From contig NZ_LGRA01000021.1 in the NCBI RefSeq assembly GCF_003116095.1, positions 2,766,025-2,830,024 of the forward strand: a stretch of DNA of 64,000 nt. The letters are read 5' to 3'. Within the stretch, counting starts at the first letter, position 1. Every line of letters starts with the position of its first letter. Source of the DNA: Azospirillum sp. TSO35-2. Its GTDB lineage: Bacteria; Pseudomonadota; Alphaproteobacteria; Azospirillales; Azospirillaceae. This document shows positions 53,633 through 62,853 of the stretch, piece after piece. Both the position numbers and the translations under genes were made by a program. The notes under the pieces are model-generated. The model was not told where the DNA came from, searched no databases, and saw nothing but the letters and a program-made list of their open reading frames with translations.

Positions 53633-54580
53633 ATGAATGCACTTCTCCACGGGCGGCTGACCGGCCTGCTGGTCATGGGCGCGGTGATCGCGATCCTGCC
53701 GGCCTTCCTGCCCAACAACTTCTATCTCGACATCGCCATCCTGGCCGGCTTCAACGCCATGGTCTGCGTCGGGCTGAACCTGCTGATCGGCTATGCCGGG
53801 CAGATCAGCCTGGGCCACGCCGGCTTCTTCGGCATCGGCGCCTACGCCTCGGGCGTGCTGGCCGGGACCTACGGCTGGCCGCCGATCCTGGCGCTGCTGG
53901 CCGGGGCGGTGTTCGTCGGGGTGCTGGCCTTCGCCGTCGCCAAGCCGATCCTGCGGCTGAAGGGCCATTACCTCGCCATGGCGACACTGGGCATCGGCAT
54001 CATCGTCTCGATCGTGCTGCGCACCGAAAGCGGCATCACCGGCGGCCCCGACGGCATGATGGTCGACCCGTTCAAGATCTTCGGCGTCGAGCTGTATGGC
54101 GAGAAGGTCTGGTACTGGGTGGTCGGCGCGCTGCTGGTCGGCGTCGTCTGGCTGTCGCTGAACCTGATCGACAGCCCGATGGGCCGGGCGCTGCGCGCCG
54201 TCCACGGGTCGGAGGTCGCGGCCGAGGTGGTCGGCGTCGACACCGCCCGCTTCAAGGTCATGGTCTTCGTGCTGTCGGCGGTGTTCGCCAGCGTGGCGGG
54301 CAGCCTGTTCGCCCATTACGCCGGCCTGATCACCCCGGCCAAGGCCGACTTCTTCAAGTCGATCGAGCTGGTCACCATGGTGGTGTTCGGCGGCATGGCC
54401 TCGACCTTCGGCGCCGTCGTCGGCGCGGTGGTGCTGACGCTGCTGCCGCAGGCGCTGACGGTGTTCCAGGACTACCAGCAGATCGTGCTGGGCGGCATCC
54501 TGATGGCGACGATGGTCTTCATGCCGAAGGGCCTGCTTCCCACCCTGGCGGCGCTGCTCCCGGCGCGGAGGCGGGCATGA
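53633..54580 (+). CDS. livM: ABC importer permease LivM-like
   Basis: A 315-residue second permease subunit. The conserved segment GYAGQISLGHAGFFGIGAYA and the cytoplasmic loop ELVTMVVFGGMASTFGAVVGA are present. Its stop overlaps the livG start (ATGA at 54577-54580). Confidence 0.92.
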   Translation: MNALLHGRLTGLLVMGAVIAILPAFLPNNFYLDIAILAGFNAMVCVGLNLLIGYAGQISLGHAGFFGIGAYASGVLAGTYGWPPILALLAGAVFVGVLAFAVAKPILRLKGHYLAMATLGIGIIVSIVLRTESGITGGPDGMMVDPFKIFGVELYGEKVWYWVVGALLVGVVWLSLNLIDSPMGRALRAVHGSEVAAEVVGVDTARFKVMVFVLSAVFASVAGSLFAHYAGLITPAKADFFKSIELVTMVVFGGMASTFGAVVGAVVLTLLPQALTVFQDYQQIVLGGILMATMVFMPKGLLPTLAALLPARRRA

Positions 54581-55401
54581 ACATGCTGACGACCCCCGAA
54601 CTCGCTCCCGACACCGCCGCCCAGGCCCGCCGCGTCGGCCCGCCGATCCTGAAGGTGGAGCATCTCAGCCGCGAGTTCGGCGGCGTGCTGGCGATCGGCG
54701 ACCTCAGCTTCACCATTGCCGCCGGCGACATCCACTCGATCATCGGGCCGAACGGGGCGGGCAAGACCACGCTGTTCAACCTGGTGACCGGTGTCTACAA
54801 GCCGTCGGGCGGGCGGGTGCTGTTCGACGGCGCCGACGTGTCGGGCATGGCGCCCTACAAGCTGGCCGCGCGCGGCATGTCGCGCACCTTCCAGAACCTG
54901 CAGATCTTCTTCAACATGACGGCGCTGGAGAACGTCATGGTGGGGCGGCACCTGCACCTGAACACGCGGCTGCTGCCGGCGCTGTTCCGCTTCCCCTCGC
55001 TGGTGCGCAAGGACCGCGAGGCGCGTGACCGCGCGGTCCAGCTGATGACCGACGTCGGGCTGGCGAAATACGTCGACGCCGACGCCGCCTCCATGCCCTA
55101 CGGCGCGCTGAAACGGCTGGAGATCGCCCGCGCCCTGGCCTCGGAACCCAAGCTGCTGCTGCTGGACGAGCCGGCCGCCGGCCTGAACGCCACCGAAAGC
55201 CGCGAGATCGACGAGGTCATCAAGACCGTCGCGGCGAACGGCGTCACCATCATCCTGGTGGAACACGACATGAAGATGGTGATGGGCATCTCGCACCGGA
55301 TCACCGCGCTGAACCACGGCCGCAAGCTGGCCGAGGGGACGCCGCAGGAGGTCGCCTCCAACCCCGACGTCATCGCCGCCTATCTCGGCGCGGCACCGTA
55401 A
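54577..55401 (+). CDS. livG: ABC importer ATPase LivG-like
   Basis: A 274-residue ATP-binding subunit. It has Walker A GPNGAGKTTLFN, a signature region replaced by MPYGALKRLEIARAL (YGxLKR in place of LSGGQ, as usual in LivG), Walker B LLLLDEPAAGLN, and an H-loop in LVEHDM. The N-terminus has about 20 extra residues; ATG at 54583 is an alternative start. Confidence 0.93.
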   Translation: MNMLTTPELAPDTAAQARRVGPPILKVEHLSREFGGVLAIGDLSFTIAAGDIHSIIGPNGAGKTTLFNLVTGVYKPSGGRVLFDGADVSGMAPYKLAARGMSRTFQNLQIFFNMTALENVMVGRHLHLNTRLLPALFRFPSLVRKDREARDRAVQLMTDVGLAKYVDADAASMPYGALKRLEIARALASEPKLLLLDEPAAGLNATESREIDEVIKTVAANGVTIILVEHDMKMVMGISHRITALNHGRKLAEGTPQEVASNPDVIAAYLGAAP

Positions 55402-55416
55402 GGAAGGCCGAGGGAC

Positions 55417-56121
55417 ATGCTTCTGGAAATCGACGGCCTCAACAGCCATTACGGCCGCATCCACGCCCTGAAATCGGCCAGCCTGACCGTGCGCGAGGGC
55501 GAGCTGGTGGCGCTGGTCGGCGCCAACGGCGCGGGCAAGACGACGCTGCTGCGCACCCTGTCCGGCGTGCATCCCGCCAGCAGCGGCCGCATCACCTTCG
55601 ACGGCTGCGACATCACCCGGATGAAGGCGGCGCGCCGCGTCGCGGAAGGCGTGGTGCAGGTGCCGGAGGGCCGGCAGCTCTTCGGTCCGCAGTCGGTCGA
55701 GGACAATCTGCGGCTCGGCGCCTATCGCCGCGGCAGCGGCCGGCCCGACGACGACATCGACCGCCTGTACGAGATGTTCCCGGTGCTGAAGGTCAAGCGC
55801 GACCAGCCCGCCGGCACCCTGTCGGGCGGCCAGCAGCAGATCGTCGCGCTTGGCCGCGCGCTGATGGCCAAGCCGCGCCTGTTGCTGCTCGACGAGCCCA
55901 GCATGGGCCTGGCCCCGCTGCTGGTCGCCGAGATCTTCGACGCGGTGCAGCGGCTGAAGCGCGAGGGCACGACGATCCTGCTGGTCGAACAGAACGCCCA
56001 CGCCGCGCTGTCGATCGCCGACCGCGGCTATGTGATCGAGACCGGCGAGATCGTGCTGAGCGACAGCGGCGCCGCGTTGCTGAGCAACGAGCGGGTGCGG
56101 CAGGCCTATCTGGGGCTGTGA
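55417..56121 (+). CDS. livF: ABC importer ATPase LivF-like
   Basis: A 234-residue second ATP-binding subunit. It has Walker A GANGAGKTTLLRT, the signature LSGGQQQIVALGRAL, Walker B LLLLDEPSMGLAP and H-loop LVEQNAH. It ends the importer operon, with a palindromic repeat before maiA. Confidence 0.94.
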   Translation: MLLEIDGLNSHYGRIHALKSASLTVREGELVALVGANGAGKTTLLRTLSGVHPASSGRITFDGCDITRMKAARRVAEGVVQVPEGRQLFGPQSVEDNLRLGAYRRGSGRPDDDIDRLYEMFPVLKVKRDQPAGTLSGGQQQIVALGRALMAKPRLLLLDEPSMGLAPLLVAEIFDAVQRLKREGTTILLVEQNAHAALSIADRGYVIETGEIVLSDSGAALLSNERVRQAYLGL

Positions 56122-56153
56122 GTGCGGTCATGATACGGTGTCGGCTGGCGAGT

Positions 56154-56261
56154 GCCCCCACCTGACCTCCCCCGCTTTCGCAGGGGAGGGACTGCCGCCA
56201 CCTTTCCGAACAAGCACTTGCCCCCTCCCCTGCGAAAGCGGGGGAGGGTCGGGGCGGGGGC
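56154..56261. repeat. intergenic palindromic repeat, copy 4
   Basis: A 108-bp element with ends GCCCCCACCTGACCTCCCCC and the inverted GGGGGAGGGTCGGGGCGGGG, hairpin CGCTTTCGCAGGGG type, and core GGGACTGCCGCC. It lies between livF and maiA. Confidence 0.85.
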
Positions 56262-56294
56262 AAGCGCAGCATCAACCGAGCGGACGCCAAACCC

Positions 56295-56945
56295 GTGAAA
56301 CTCCACACCTACTTCCGTTCCTCCGCCGCCTACCGCGTGCGCATCGCCCTGAACCTGAAGGGGCTGGCGCCGGAGCAGGCCTTCATCCATCTGCGCCGGG
56401 GCGAGCAGGCGAAGCCGCCCTACGCCGACCTCAACCCGGAGCATCTGGTGCCGGCGCTGGAGGTCGAGGGGCCCGACGGTCACCATGTCCTCACCCAGTC
56501 GCTTGCCATCATCGAGTATCTGGACGAGACGCACCCCACCCCGCCGCTGCTGCCGGCCGATCCGCTCGGCCGGGCGCGGGTGCGGGCGTTGGCGCTGGCG
56601 GTGGCCTGCGACGTCCATCCGTTGAACAACCTGCGCGTCCTGGGCCATCTGAAGGCGATGGGCCACAGCCAGGAGGAGGTCGACGGCTGGTACCGCCACT
56701 GGATCGCCGTCGGGTTGACCGCGCTGGAGGCGCAACTGGCGGCGGACCCGCGCACCGGCCGCTTCTGCCATGGCGACGCACCGGGGCTGGCCGACGTGCT
56801 GCTGGTGCCGCAGATGGCCAACGCCCGCCGGTTCGGCTGTCCGTTGGACGACTACCCGACCCTGCGCCGGATCGACGAGGCCTGCCAGGCGCTGCCGGCC
56901 TTCGCCGCCGCGGCGCCCGAGCGGCAACCGGACGCGGAAGCCTGA
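56295..56945 (+). CDS. maiA: maleylacetoacetate isomerase (zeta-class GST)
   Basis: A 216-residue zeta-class GST that isomerises maleylacetoacetate to fumarylacetoacetate using glutathione. The N-terminal YFRSSAAYRVRIALNLKGL replaces the SSC of eukaryotic enzymes by SSA, as in many bacterial members. LTQSLAIIEYLDETHP and the C-terminal GLADVLLVPQMANARRF fit. It may instead be maleylpyruvate isomerase. It follows the importer operon on the same strand and pairs functionally with fahA. Confidence 0.85.
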   Translation: MKLHTYFRSSAAYRVRIALNLKGLAPEQAFIHLRRGEQAKPPYADLNPEHLVPALEVEGPDGHHVLTQSLAIIEYLDETHPTPPLLPADPLGRARVRALALAVACDVHPLNNLRVLGHLKAMGHSQEEVDGWYRHWIAVGLTALEAQLAADPRTGRFCHGDAPGLADVLLVPQMANARRFGCPLDDYPTLRRIDEACQALPAFAAAAPERQPDAEA

Positions 56946-57073
56946 AAACCATCGGCCCGCCCAGCGGTTGCCGCCACGGAAAGTCACAGCCCGAACGTCG
57001 GGTGTTAACGGTTTCCGCGCCCCTTTCGGTAGTATACAGATAGGTTGAATGGGGCGGGACAAGCGGTCGGGCG

Positions 57074-59668
57074 ATGCTGGGCAACTTTTCTTCGATGGCA
57101 TACGACCTTGCCGAGAACATCGCGGCAAGCGCCTTCGTCGTGCTCGCCTACACCTTTCTGATCCGCCGGTCCGACTGTGGGCGCGACCTGACCCGGCAGT
57201 TCGCCTTCGGCGCGGTGATGGCGCTGACCGCCGTCTTCTCGATGATCCATCCGATCCATGTCGGGCCGGGCCTGATCATCGACGCGCGCTCGCCGCTGGT
57301 CGGCTTGGCGGCCTTGTTCGGCGGCCCGATCTCCGCCGCGCTGACCGCGACGGCGGCGGCCGGCTACCGCGCCTGGCTGGGCGGCGTCGGCATGGAAGCC
57401 GGCATGGCCAACGCGCTGGTGTCGTTCCTGACCGGCGTCGGATTCGCGTGGTGGATGCGCCGCCGGGGCCTGCGGCTGGGGGCGGTGTCGCTGCTGCTGT
57501 TCGGGCTGCTGCTGACGGTGGTGTCGCTGTCGACGCTGCTGCTGCTGCCCAGCCTGGATCTGGCCGCGCAGGTGCTGGGCCGGACGGCGCTGCCGCTGCT
57601 GACCATCGGTCCGCTCGGCACCCTGTTCCTCGGCGGGCTGCTGCTGCGCGAGCAGCGCCATCACAGCGCCGAGCAGCGGCTGGGCGAGAGCGAGGCGCGC
57701 TATCGCCTGCTGGCCGACAACGCCACCGACATGATCCTGGAGATGAAGGCCGACGGCGCGGTCCGCTACCTGTCGCCCTCGGTGCGCGACATCCTGGGCC
57801 ATGACCCGGCGGAGATCGTCGGCCGCGCCCCGGCGGCGCTGCTGCATCCCGACGACCTGGAAAGCGCGGCGCTGGCCTTTTCCGGCATGAAGCCGGGCTC
57901 GCCGCCGGTCACCTTCACCCACCGGCTGCGCCACAAGGACGGGCGCTACCTGTGGGTCGAATCCAGCATGCGCCCGGCGCTGGACGCCGACGGCGCCTTC
58001 ACCGTGGTCGGCGTCGTCCGCGACGTGACCGAGCGCAAGCGCTACGAGGAGGAACTGTCCGACGCCCGCGCCGAGGCGGAGGCGGCCAACCGGGTCAAGT
58101 CCGACTTCCTGGCGTCGATGAGCCACGAGATCCGCACGCCGCTGAACGGTGTGATCGGTTTCGCCGACCTGCTGCTCGGCACCGACCTGACGCCGGAACA
58201 GCGCCAGTACGTCGCCCTGCAGCGCGAGGCCGGGCGCGGGCTGCTGGCGATCATCGGCGACATCCTCGACTATTCGAAGATCGAGGCCGGCAAGCTGGAG
58301 CTGGAGGAGCGTCCCTTCGACCTGCAGCGGCTGCTGCGCGACTGCCGCGACCTGATGAGCAACACCGCCTCGCAGAAGGGGCTGCTGCTGCAATTGTCGC
58401 TGGGCGCCGCGGTGCCGCGCCATGTCCGCGGCGACGAGGCGCGCATCCGCCAGATCCTGCTGAACCTTGTCGGCAACGCCGTGAAGTTCACCGAACGCGG
58501 GTCGGTGCTGCTGTCGGTCGGGATGCTGTCGGCGGAGGGCGGGGAGGGCGCCGTGGCGTGGCTGCGCTTCGCGGTCAGCGACACCGGGCCGGGCATCCCC
58601 TCGGCCGATCAGGTGAACCTGTTCCAGCGTTTCAGCCAGGGCGACCGCTCGACGACGCGGCGCTACGGCGGCACCGGCCTCGGCCTCATCATCTCCAAGC
58701 AATTGTCGGAGCTGATGGGCGGGCGGATCGGCGTGCAGAGCAGCCCCGGCGTCGGCAGCACCTTCTGGTTCGAACTGCCGCTGCCGGTGACGGCGGCGAC
58801 CGGGGTGGCGGGGGTGACGCCCGACCGGGCCGCCGCGGGCGCGCCCAGCCGGCGCGGCGCGCGCATCCTGCTGGCCGAGGACGTGCCGATGAACCAGATC
58901 GTCACCTCCTCCATCCTGTGCAAGGCCGGCCACAGCGTCGAGGTGGCGGAGGACGGCGCGCTGGCGGTCCAGGCGGTGCGCGGCGGTGATTTCGACCTCG
59001 TGCTGATGGACATGCAGATGCCGCGGATGGACGGCCTGCAGGCGACTGCGGCGATCCGTCAGCTTGGCGGCCGGCGGGGTGCCGTGCCGATCATCGCGTT
59101 GACCGCCAACGCGTTGACCGATCAGCTCCAATTGTGCCTGGATGTCGGCATGAACGACCATGTGACCAAACCGATCGAGCGCGACACCCTGCTGGCCGCG
59201 GTCGACCGCTGGCTCGATGCCGGGCCCACCACCGGGACGGCCGGCGACCGGCCGGACGGTTCCGGTGCGGATGGTGGGGTGGCGGAGGATGCGCCGGACG
59301 CCGACACGGTGCCGGTGCTGAACCGCGCCAGCCTGGACACGCTGGCCGACACGCTGGGGGCGGAGGTGCTGCCGCGCTTCGTGCTCGGCACGCTGAGCGA
59401 ACTGGCCCTGCGCGTCGACCGCATCAGCGAGGCCCCGACCGCCAGGGAGGCGGCGGCCGACGCCCACGCCATGGTGTCGCTGGCCGGCAATGTCGGTCTG
59501 CTGGAGCTGTCGCGCCTTGCCCGCGCGGTCCAGCACGCCTGCGAGCAGGACCGCCCCGACGCCGCCCTGCTGAAGGCCGACCTGCGCGACGCCGTCAACC
59601 GCGCCTCGTCGACGCTGCACGCGGCGCTGCCGACCCTGGGCGCCGCGGTGGAGACGGTGGGGCGCTGA
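57074..59668 (+). CDS. hybrid histidine kinase, 5TMR-PAS-HisKA-REC-HPt
   Basis: An 864-residue hybrid sensor kinase. Residues 1-195 form a 5TM/LytS-like membrane sensor (IDARSPLVGLAALFGG), then PAS (about 205-320), HisKA with H351 in SHEIRTPLNG, HATPase (NAVKFTE, DTGPGIP, GTGLGLI), a receiver domain with D646 (LMDMQMP) and a C-terminal HPt-like domain with H798 (AHAMVSLAG). The full phosphorelay His-Asp-His is thus on one chain, and a separate response regulator is still needed. The start may instead be 57095. It is monocistronic between maiA and the transporter. Confidence 0.9.
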   Translation: MLGNFSSMAYDLAENIAASAFVVLAYTFLIRRSDCGRDLTRQFAFGAVMALTAVFSMIHPIHVGPGLIIDARSPLVGLAALFGGPISAALTATAAAGYRAWLGGVGMEAGMANALVSFLTGVGFAWWMRRRGLRLGAVSLLLFGLLLTVVSLSTLLLLPSLDLAAQVLGRTALPLLTIGPLGTLFLGGLLLREQRHHSAEQRLGESEARYRLLADNATDMILEMKADGAVRYLSPSVRDILGHDPAEIVGRAPAALLHPDDLESAALAFSGMKPGSPPVTFTHRLRHKDGRYLWVESSMRPALDADGAFTVVGVVRDVTERKRYEEELSDARAEAEAANRVKSDFLASMSHEIRTPLNGVIGFADLLLGTDLTPEQRQYVALQREAGRGLLAIIGDILDYSKIEAGKLELEERPFDLQRLLRDCRDLMSNTASQKGLLLQLSLGAAVPRHVRGDEARIRQILLNLVGNAVKFTERGSVLLSVGMLSAEGGEGAVAWLRFAVSDTGPGIPSADQVNLFQRFSQGDRSTTRRYGGTGLGLIISKQLSELMGGRIGVQSSPGVGSTFWFELPLPVTAATGVAGVTPDRAAAGAPSRRGARILLAEDVPMNQIVTSSILCKAGHSVEVAEDGALAVQAVRGGDFDLVLMDMQMPRMDGLQATAAIRQLGGRRGAVPIIALTANALTDQLQLCLDVGMNDHVTKPIERDTLLAAVDRWLDAGPTTGTAGDRPDGSGADGGVAEDAPDADTVPVLNRASLDTLADTLGAEVLPRFVLGTLSELALRVDRISEAPTAREAAADAHAMVSLAGNVGLLELSRLARAVQHACEQDRPDAALLKADLRDAVNRASSTLHAALPTLGAAVETVGR

Positions 59669-59704
59669 GCCCGCCGGAGGTCGGAACCGTCCGCCGTCAA
59701 CCCG

Positions 59705-60631
59705 TCAGCGGTTGACGATCAGGGCGACCCCGGCGACGGCGACGGCGGCGCCGACCCAGGCGCCCAGCGCCGGGCGCTGGCCGGTCAGCACCCACATCAT
59801 CGGCAGGATCAGCACCGGGCTCAACGCCGACAGGGTGGCGACGACGCCGGCGTTGCCGTTGGCCAGCCCGATCAGCAGCAGCGTCATGCCCAGCCCGACG
59901 CCCAGCAGCCCGTTGCCGGCGACCTGCAGCGCCAGCCTGGGCGTCAGGCCGGGCCCGAAGCGGAACAACCCGGCCGCCACGGCGCCGAGGCTGGTGGCGG
60001 CGCCGGTCCGCACCGCCGACAGCGCGCCGATGGCGGTGAACATCAGCGCCGCCGTGGTGACGCGCACCGCGGCCGACGCCACCGGGTCGGCGCCCGCCGC
60101 CATCACCGGCTTGGCGATGACCGACCCGACCGCCTGGCCGACCGCCGCGACCATGCAGACCGCCACGGCGGCCAGCAGGCTGCCCTGCACCGCCTCCCAA
60201 CTGTGGGTGGAGCCGGAGCGCAGCGCCACCGCCAGCATCACCCCCAGCGTGACCAGCAGGACGCCCAGCATGGTCCAGGGCCCCAGCGCCTCCCCCAGCA
60301 CGGCGTAGGCGAGCAGGGCGGTCAGCGGTGCGTTGGCGGCGTAGATGACGACGTTGCGGCGCGGACCCAGCCGGCTGAGCGACCAGAACAGCGCCATGTC
60401 GCCCAGCACGATCCCCATGGCGCCCGACAGCGCCAGGGTCAGCACGGCGCCGCCGTCCAGCGTGTGCCAGCCGCCCATCAGCGTGGCGGCGGCCAGCAGC
60501 CCGGTGGCGACGATGGTCAGGCGCAGCCGGTTGAAGGCGATGGAGCCGAGCACGCGCACTGGCCCGATGGCGATCAGGCCGCCGGCGGCCCAGCACAGCG
60601 CCGCGCCCAGCGCGGCCATGTTGGCGATCAT
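59705..60631 (-). CDS. EamA-family drug/metabolite transporter
   Basis: A 308-residue inner-membrane protein with ten predicted TM helices in two EamA repeats (first starting ALGAALCWAAGGLIAIG, second near GSLLAAVAVCMVAAVGQA). Family members export amino acids, drugs or nucleotide precursors; the substrate is not predictable. The ATG at 60631 was chosen because the first TM begins right after; the frame is open up to 60682. It is convergent with the hybrid kinase. Confidence 0.82.
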   Translation of the reverse strand: MIANMAALGAALCWAAGGLIAIGPVRVLGSIAFNRLRLTIVATGLLAAATLMGGWHTLDGGAVLTLALSGAMGIVLGDMALFWSLSRLGPRRNVVIYAANAPLTALLAYAVLGEALGPWTMLGVLLVTLGVMLAVALRSGSTHSWEAVQGSLLAAVAVCMVAAVGQAVGSVIAKPVMAAGADPVASAAVRVTTAALMFTAIGALSAVRTGAATSLGAVAAGLFRFGPGLTPRLALQVAGNGLLGVGLGMTLLLIGLANGNAGVVATLSALSPVLILPMMWVLTGQRPALGAWVGAAVAVAGVALIVNR

Positions 60632-60811
60632 GATGGTGACGGGACCGTGGTCGAACGAAAGGGACGGGCACTCTACAACCACCGCCTGCTGCCCGCAAAA
60701 TGAGCATCGCGCATGGCCGGGCCGCCCTTCTCCGCAGGGGGAACCCGCCGACGGTCGCCGCCGTTGATTCGAGTGATCTCATGATTTGGGCCAGCTCAGG
60801 AGGACGCGACC

Positions 60812-61405
60812 ATGCGGACAGGACCAACGCGGCACACCCCGGCTCCCCTCGCCGCGGCGACCGCGCTCGCGGCCGGGCTTCTGCTGTCGGCGCCGGCGGC
60901 CCAGGCCCAATCGGCCGGCGCGTCATCGAGTTGCGGCGCGATGGTGGAGCAGTTCGCCGCCGACCAGGGCCTGTCGACCAGCCCGCCGCCGGTCGCGGTG
61001 CCGGGGACCTCGGCCCCCGGCCTGTCCGGTTCGACCCCGCGTGAGGACTCCGGCAGCGGCGCGGCGGGCGGTGCGACCAGCAACCGGCTGGCGCAGTCGG
61101 GCGGCATGGTCGCGCCACCGGCCGTCGGCGACCGTTCGGTGATCGAGCCGCCGTCGACCGGCAGCAACATGCCGACGGCGCCGGCGGTCGGGGCGGACAG
61201 CGGCTCCCGGGCGACGCCGGACGGCGCCCCCGGCAGCGCGGGAAGCAGCGGCGGCGGGCTGATGGAGCAGGCGGCGCGCAACGCCCAGCTTGAATCGCTG
61301 GTCACCGCCGCGCGCAGCGCCGCCCGCGACGGCGACGAGAGCCGGTGCATGGACAGCCTGAGCGATGCCCGCCGCCTGTCGCAGACCGCGCCGGGCGGCG
61401 GCTGA
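60812..61405 (+). CDS. secreted Gly/Ser/Pro-rich hypothetical protein
   Basis: A 197-residue exported protein with signal peptide (AAATALAAGLLLSAPAAQA). The mature chain is rich in Gly, Ser, Ala and Pro and likely disordered except for a C-terminal helix (RNAQLESLVTAARSAARDGDE). It has two cysteines, one in each half (C41 and the C in SRCMDSL), that could form a disulfide. AGGAGG lies before the ATG. Function unknown. Confidence 0.7.
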   Translation: MRTGPTRHTPAPLAAATALAAGLLLSAPAAQAQSAGASSSCGAMVEQFAADQGLSTSPPPVAVPGTSAPGLSGSTPREDSGSGAAGGATSNRLAQSGGMVAPPAVGDRSVIEPPSTGSNMPTAPAVGADSGSRATPDGAPGSAGSSGGGLMEQAARNAQLESLVTAARSAARDGDESRCMDSLSDARRLSQTAPGGG

Positions 61406-61453
61406 GCGAGGCGTGCAGGCACCTCCACCCTGGAAACGACACGGATCATCGCG

Positions 61454-61621
61454 ATGAAACTTGGACCCTACCCGCCGGCCCCGCCGCACGAAACTCCCGT
61501 CCCCGACCGGCCGCTGCCGGTGCCGGGCGACCCCTCGCGTCCGCCGATGGACGAACCGCCGAGGCCCATCCCGGTCCCGCCGCGCGAACCGCCGCCGGTG
61601 CCGGATCGCCTGTCTCCATGA
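61454..61621 (+). CDS. small proline-rich protein
   Basis: A 55-residue frame of about 40 percent proline (PPAPPHETPVPDRPLPVPGD type). There is no strong ribosome site, and proline codons (CCG/CCC) can arise from composition alone, so it is tentative. Its place 48 bp after the secreted protein gene makes an operon possible. Confidence 0.4.
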   Translation: MKLGPYPPAPPHETPVPDRPLPVPGDPSRPPMDEPPRPIPVPPREPPPVPDRLSP

Positions 61622-61778
61622 GGCATCGACGCTGATTCGGCGTCGATCCGATGGATTCGGAGTGGTCCTGACTTGCCAAGCGGGCCAGGACGGGCGATGT
61701 GTCAGGGGTAGGCGTCCGCCGGTCCGCATCCGGGCCGGTTGGGGCGCCGCTTCTGTTCGCCGGAGTTCGGGTTTCCCC

Positions 61779-62522
61779 ATGCACAATCAGACGCCCCGTA
61801 GCCACGTCTACCGCCAGCCCAACACCGTCGCCACGCAGGTGACGGCCACCGTCAAATGGTTCAGCCCGGAGCGGGGCTATGGCTTCGTGACGGTGGGCGG
61901 CGGGGGCAAGGACGCCCTGCTACCGGCCTCCATCGTCGTTCCGGCCGGCCACGCCACCCTGCCGGACGGCGCCACCGTCGTCGTCGACATCGTCGAGGAC
62001 CGCAAGGGCCAGCAGGTCAGTGTCCTGCATTCCGTCGACCTGTCGACCGCCACCCCGGCGCGTCCGGCGGATCGCGGCTTCGGCGACCGTGGCGGCAACC
62101 GTGGCTTCGGGGATCGGGGGGGTGATCGTGGCGGCGACCGTGGTGGTCCCCGCGGCTTCGGCGACCGGGGTGGCGATCGTGGTGGGTTCGGTGCGCGCCG
62201 CGACGCCGGTCCCGGTCCGCGCGACCGCGGTTTTCAGGATCGGGGTTTTCAGGACCGGGGCGGCCCCGGCCAGGATCGCGGCCCGGCGCGGCGGCCGGCG
62301 GCGGCCGGTCCGACCAGCGAGATGGCCGGCACGGTCAAGTGGTTCAACGGTGGCAAGGGCTTCGGCTTCGTGCAGCCCGATGACGGCGGGCGCGACGTGT
62401 TCGTGCCGGCCCGCGCGCTGGAAAGCGCCGGCCTGCGCGGCCTGGACGACGGCCAGCGCGTGCGCATGACCGTCCGCCAGACCGAAAAGGGCATGGAAGC
62501 GGTCAGCCTCAAGGTGGAGTGA
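61779..62522 (+). CDS. double cold-shock-domain protein with RGG-like linker
   Basis: A 247-residue RNA/DNA chaperone. The first CSD (about 20-90) has VKWFSPERGYGFV but lacks a standard RNP2. The second (about 182-247) has GTVKWFNGGKGFGFV and DVFVPARAL. Between them lie about 80 residues of repeated GFGDRGG/DRGG units, resembling RGG boxes of RNA-binding proteins and probably disordered. Two-CSD proteins are common in alphaproteobacteria; the RGG linker is unusual. It likely functions in RNA remodelling or stress. Confidence 0.88.
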   Translation: MHNQTPRSHVYRQPNTVATQVTATVKWFSPERGYGFVTVGGGGKDALLPASIVVPAGHATLPDGATVVVDIVEDRKGQQVSVLHSVDLSTATPARPADRGFGDRGGNRGFGDRGGDRGGDRGGPRGFGDRGGDRGGFGARRDAGPGPRDRGFQDRGFQDRGGPGQDRGPARRPAAAGPTSEMAGTVKWFNGGKGFGFVQPDDGGRDVFVPARALESAGLRGLDDGQRVRMTVRQTEKGMEAVSLKVE

Positions 62523-62544
62523 CCGCTTCCCCGTCCGTCACGCC

Positions 62545-62829
62545 TCAGCGCGTGTCGGACGGCACGGTGGACTGGCCGAGATGCTCCGCCGCTTCCCGCT
62601 GGTTGCGGGCGGCGGCGTCATCGGGGACGGCCAGGCCGGCGTCGGGGCTGTTGGCGTTCGGGCCGCCGGCGTTTCGGCGGTCCTCCTCCTCGATCTCGCG
62701 GGCGGCCTGCGCCCAGTGGTCGAGATGGCGGTGGTCGGGCCGCCCCTCGCGTTCCCACAACTCATAGGCGCGCTCGCGGACCCTCGGGTCGTTGGGACCC
62801 AACGTGTGTTCCATGGCGGTCGGCTCCAA
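62545..62829 (-). CDS. DUF2934 protein
   Basis: A 94-residue DUF2934 protein with the family core RVRERAYELWEREGRPDHRHLDHWAQA and an acidic disordered tail. The role of the family is unknown. A second start at 62814 would remove five residues. It is convergent with the cold-shock gene and lies 24 bp downstream of the CBS gene. Confidence 0.82.
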   Translation of the reverse strand: MEPTAMEHTLGPNDPRVRERAYELWEREGRPDHRHLDHWAQAAREIEEEDRRNAGGPNANSPDAGLAVPDDAAARNQREAAEHLGQSTVPSDTR

Positions 62830-62853
62830 TGCTGAAGGGGTGGCCGGCGGGTG

